From contig CAZOCP010000031.1 in NCBI GenBank assembly GCA_964578345.1, forward strand, positions 1 through 6,593: DNA of 6,593 nt, written 5' to 3'. Each line of letters starts with the position of its first letter. Within the stretch, counting starts at the first letter, position 1. The position numbers and the translations under genes were made by a program. Origin of the DNA: VGKP01 sp964578345 (GTDB lineage: Archaea; Nanobdellota; Nanobdellia; Pacearchaeales; GW2011-AR1). The notes under the pieces were generated by a model. It was not told the origin of the DNA. It made no database searches and saw only the letters and a program-made list of their open reading frames with translations. Of this stretch, positions 5,184 through 6,593 are shown in pieces.

Positions 5184-5627
5184 ATGAAAGAGAAGAGGCT
5201 TATGAATAAAAAAGAATGGAAAAATAAACTTTCTCCTGACAATTATCATGTTTTAAGAGAGAAGGGGACTGAGCGGGCTTTTAGTGGAAAATATTTGAAT
5301 AATAAAGAGAAGGGAATCTATAATTGTGCTGGATGTGGCGCGCCTCTTTTTTCTTCAGAAGATAAATTTGATTCTGGCACTGGATGGCCTAGCTTTAGCG
5401 ATACTATGCCTAATGAACCTGTAGAACAAAAAAATGATTTTAGTATGCTGATGCGTCGTACTGAAGTGCTCTGTAAAAAATGCGGTGGGCATTTAGGGCA
5501 TGTTTTCAATGACGGCCCTACTCCAACATGCAAAAGATTTTGCATTAATTCTGCTGCTTTGGATTTTAGGAAAAATAAAGCGGCTGCGATCGGTGTATTA
5601 AAAGTACGCAAGTTCGGCAATATTTGA
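5184..5627 (+). CDS. msrB: Peptide-methionine (R)-S-oxide reductase MsrB
   Basis: A 147-aa cytosolic enzyme that reduces methionine-R-sulfoxide in oxidised proteins or free amino acid back to methionine, regenerated by thioredoxin-like donors. All family landmarks are present: the zinc-site pairs C48-x2-C51 (CAGC) and C97-x2-C100 (CKKC), KFDSGTGWPSF (61-71), RRTEVLCKKCGGHLGHVFNDGP (91-112) and the catalytic Cys120 in RFCINSAALDF (118-128). The length is normal for a stand-alone MsrB domain. The recycling Cys found in many MsrBs as SGCGWPSF is Thr here (SGTGWPSF). An extra Cys116, four residues before the catalytic one, could substitute, or the enzyme may be of the single-Cys type; this is inference. 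It starts 3 nt after the preceding stop, so it is translated from the same mRNA. A second ATG (5202) is possible, since the family core begins near it. Confidence 0.95.
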   Translation: MKEKRLMNKKEWKNKLSPDNYHVLREKGTERAFSGKYLNNKEKGIYNCAGCGAPLFSSEDKFDSGTGWPSFSDTMPNEPVEQKNDFSMLMRRTEVLCKKCGGHLGHVFNDGPTPTCKRFCINSAALDFRKNKAAAIGVLKVRKFGNI

Positions 5628-5629
5628 TT

Positions 5630-5926
5630 TTAGTGAACTGCGGCCCAATTATATAATCTATTTTCTTTAGCTGAATACTTGGAATGCCTGACGACTTCAA
5701 TCATTGAATGATGAAGAGTACGATCATTATTTACATCATTTGAAATAATTACTTCAATAGATGTAGGAATAATTTCTTTAGTTTCATTATCTTCTAAATA
5801 TCTTGGGACAACTCTTTTAATTACATATTCTTTTTCTCTTGATAATGAATACTGGGAGAGAATGGAAAAATCTGATACGTACACTCTCATTTCTTCTTTC
5901 AGATTCAAAGCATCATTAAGATTCAT
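5630..5926 (-). CDS. 98-aa hypothetical protein
   Basis: No family is recognised. The protein is small and soluble with no cysteine and no membrane segment. It starts with a short helix (NLNDALNLKEEM), then a mainly beta pattern: RVYVSDFSILS, EYVIKRVVPRYL and TSIEVIISNDV, and ends with a charged His/Tyr-rich part RTLHHSMIEVVRHSKYSAKE and NWAAVH. Reality is supported by a good TATA-like box (5947-5955) centred about 25 nt before the ATG and by the tight fit of its stop codon only 2 nt from the convergent msrB stop. A small DNA- or RNA-binding beta protein is conceivable, but nothing in the sequence proves it. It lies downstream of the eight-Cys membrane protein gene on the same strand, with its own promoter. 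Confidence 0.7.
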   Translation of the reverse strand: MNLNDALNLKEEMRVYVSDFSILSQYSLSREKEYVIKRVVPRYLEDNETKEIIPTSIEVIISNDVNNDRTLHHSMIEVVRHSKYSAKENRLYNWAAVH

Positions 5927-5946
5927 ATTGATAATAACTGAGTATA

Positions 5947-5955
5947 GTTTATATT
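5947..5955 (-). promoter_or_regulatory. TATA-like box for the 98-aa protein gene
   Basis: On the minus strand this reads AATATAAAC, centred about 25 nt before ATG 5926, predicting a leaderless mRNA. It sits in the 39-nt gap after the eight-Cys protein gene. Confidence 0.55.
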
Positions 5956-5965
5956 ATTTTCTATT

Positions 5966-6493
5966 CTATGTATGAAGCGGGCAATCTCCGTCTATCCAAT
6001 AAATAATAGATGGTTCTTTGCATGCCGTGCATTCATTTGGAAAAGATTGAACACATAGAGAATTTGTACATTTGTTTGATGCAACATCAAACCATCCGCA
6101 AATCGGATGCTGGGACGCGTCTTCACAGCTTTCTATGTTTCTGCTTTCTTCTGAACAGTAAACTGGAGTGCCCAGATAGGCATATTCTTCATTTATAATA
6201 TTTCCTGTTATTTCTGAATTTCCAGGAATTTGGCTGCTTCCTCCGCCACCTCCTGATTCTTCAGAGCTTGACTTTGAACTTTCACTAGTTGCTTTACCTT
6301 TATTTTTTTCTACATTATCTGTTTTTTTAGGATCTAAGATATTATCAGAAGAAAAATCTTGTTTTTCATTAATCTTTTTATTGAATATTATAGGAATTTC
6401 TATATTGTTTGTTTGTACTCCGATAAATATAACTGCTAATATTATTGCTCCTAAAATCAGAGAACTAATAAGTACATAAGCGATTAATCTCAT
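5966..6493 (-). CDS. Membrane-anchored protein with an extracellular eight-cysteine domain
   Basis: A 175-aa protein with one N-terminal hydrophobic helix (about residues 4-26, MRLIAYVLISSLILGAIILA...), which reads as an uncleaved signal anchor. A long flexible linker follows (about 40-105) with Lys/Asp/Ser/Glu runs and a glycine run (81-85). The C-terminal domain (about 106-175) has eight cysteines at 113, 123, 132, 142, 147, 155, 158 and 171, including PICGWF, NECTAC and GDC. The pattern 'PxCG...NxCxAC...Y..GxC' resembles the archaeal eight-cysteine-cluster/Kazal-like domains, small folds held by disulfides, so the domain is probably outside the cell. The topology and disulfides are inferred; the exact ligand is unknown. 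The ATG at 6493 fits the TATA box at 6515-6523. Surface exposure would suit interaction with a host or partner cell, but this is speculative. Confidence 0.8.
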   Translation of the reverse strand: MRLIAYVLISSLILGAIILAVIFIGVQTNNIEIPIIFNKKINEKQDFSSDNILDPKKTDNVEKNKGKATSESSKSSSEESGGGGGSSQIPGNSEITGNIINEEYAYLGTPVYCSEESRNIESCEDASQHPICGWFDVASNKCTNSLCVQSFPNECTACKEPSIIYWIDGDCPLHT

Positions 6494-6514
6494 TTTTTAT
6501 TAAATAAACGATGC

Positions 6515-6523
6515 TTTTTATAA
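6515..6523 (-). promoter_or_regulatory. TATA-like box for the eight-Cys membrane protein gene
   Basis: On the minus strand this reads TTATAAAAA, centred about 26 nt before ATG 6493, so the mRNA should be leaderless. The palindromic element at 6536-6575 lies directly upstream. Confidence 0.6.
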
Positions 6524-6535
6524 TTTGTTATGTTG

Positions 6536-6575
6536 GGAATGCGGTACAAGCCGCGGCTTTAGGGCGTTGCATTCC
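6536..6575 (+). repeat. Three-way-junction palindromic element, copy 3 (partly decayed)
   Basis: The outer arms GGAATGC (6536-6542) and GCATTCC (6569-6575) pair perfectly. Inside are GGTACAAGCC (6543-6552), an imperfect hairpin around CTTTAG (6553-6567) and a T (6568) before the closing arm. Alignment with copy 2a is direct: AATGCGG.(A/T)CAA.CCGCG..CTTTAGGGCG.TGCATT. The outer-stem pair that is A-T in copy 2a is G-C here, so a base change is compensated. Inside, one long-hairpin pair has become G-G, and an alternative perfect palindrome AAGCCGCGGCTT (6549-6560) has appeared. It ends about 18 nt before the window edge. Confidence 0.65.
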
Positions 6576-6593
6576 TTAAATAAAAATATGTAT

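Noticed and set aside
4957..5187. 76-codon plus-strand frame overlapping the disordered protein gene
   Set aside because: It is a frame-shifted shadow. The main frame has the promoter, the internal in-frame repeat and the tight junction with msrB.
5318..5620. 100-codon open frame antisense to msrB
   Set aside because: It is a shadow of the msrB reading frame. It has no promoter or start context of its own, and msrB is unambiguous.
16..6575. CRISPR-like repeats
   Set aside because: The palindromic elements are not identical, occur in both orientations, are spread over several gaps and have no regular spacers or cas genes.

Overview
The window looks like a piece of an AT-rich archaeal genome, most likely from a DPANN-type lineage of the Woesearchaeota/Pacearchaeota kind. 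The evidence is an archaeal-type glutamyl-tRNA synthetase, six TATA-like boxes centred about 22-26 nt before a start codon with almost no room for a leader, no clear bacterial -35/-10 promoters, short proteins without obvious wide-range relatives, and a membrane-anchored eight-cysteine protein. The lineage is inferred; no rRNA or other phylogenetic marker beyond GluRS is present.

Layout. 66-541 (+): two overlapping small genes, a 74-aa protein resembling small RNase-like toxins (DUF4258-like) and a DUF2283 protein, together a probable toxin-antitoxin-type pair. 542-637: a convergent gap holding a structure closed by a 7-bp stem. 638-2281 (-): gltX. 2282-2453: the gltX promoter and two tandem three-way-junction palindromic elements. 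2454-2849 (-): a small protein with a conserved-looking N-terminus, a disordered middle and a C-terminal coiled coil. 2850-3017: a divergent promoter region with two long hairpins. 3018-4538 (+): a 506-aa soluble, mostly helical protein of unknown function. 4578-5180 (+): a 200-aa disordered, charged protein, followed 3 nt later by msrB (5184-5627). 5630-5926 (-): a 98-aa unknown. 5966-6493 (-): the membrane-anchored eight-Cys protein. 6494-6593: its promoter and a further palindromic element.

The clearest housekeeping functions are Glu-tRNA synthesis (gltX) and repair of methionine-R-sulfoxide (msrB). The divergent trio at 2454-5180 (coiled-coil protein, 506-aa protein, disordered protein) may be one functional unit of unknown role; this rests on adjacency, not on homology.

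The most unusual signal is a family of four small GC-rich elements in otherwise AT-rich intergenic DNA (16-56, 2335-2390, 2392-2450, 6536-6575). Each has an outer stem enclosing a short AAACC-type segment, a longer hairpin and a single unpaired T (copy 1 reads this way on the minus strand). The outer stems differ in sequence but keep their pairing, so the structure rather than the sequence is conserved. They may be non-autonomous elements derived from IS200/IS605-type ends, or a family of structured RNAs; no transposase is encoded here.
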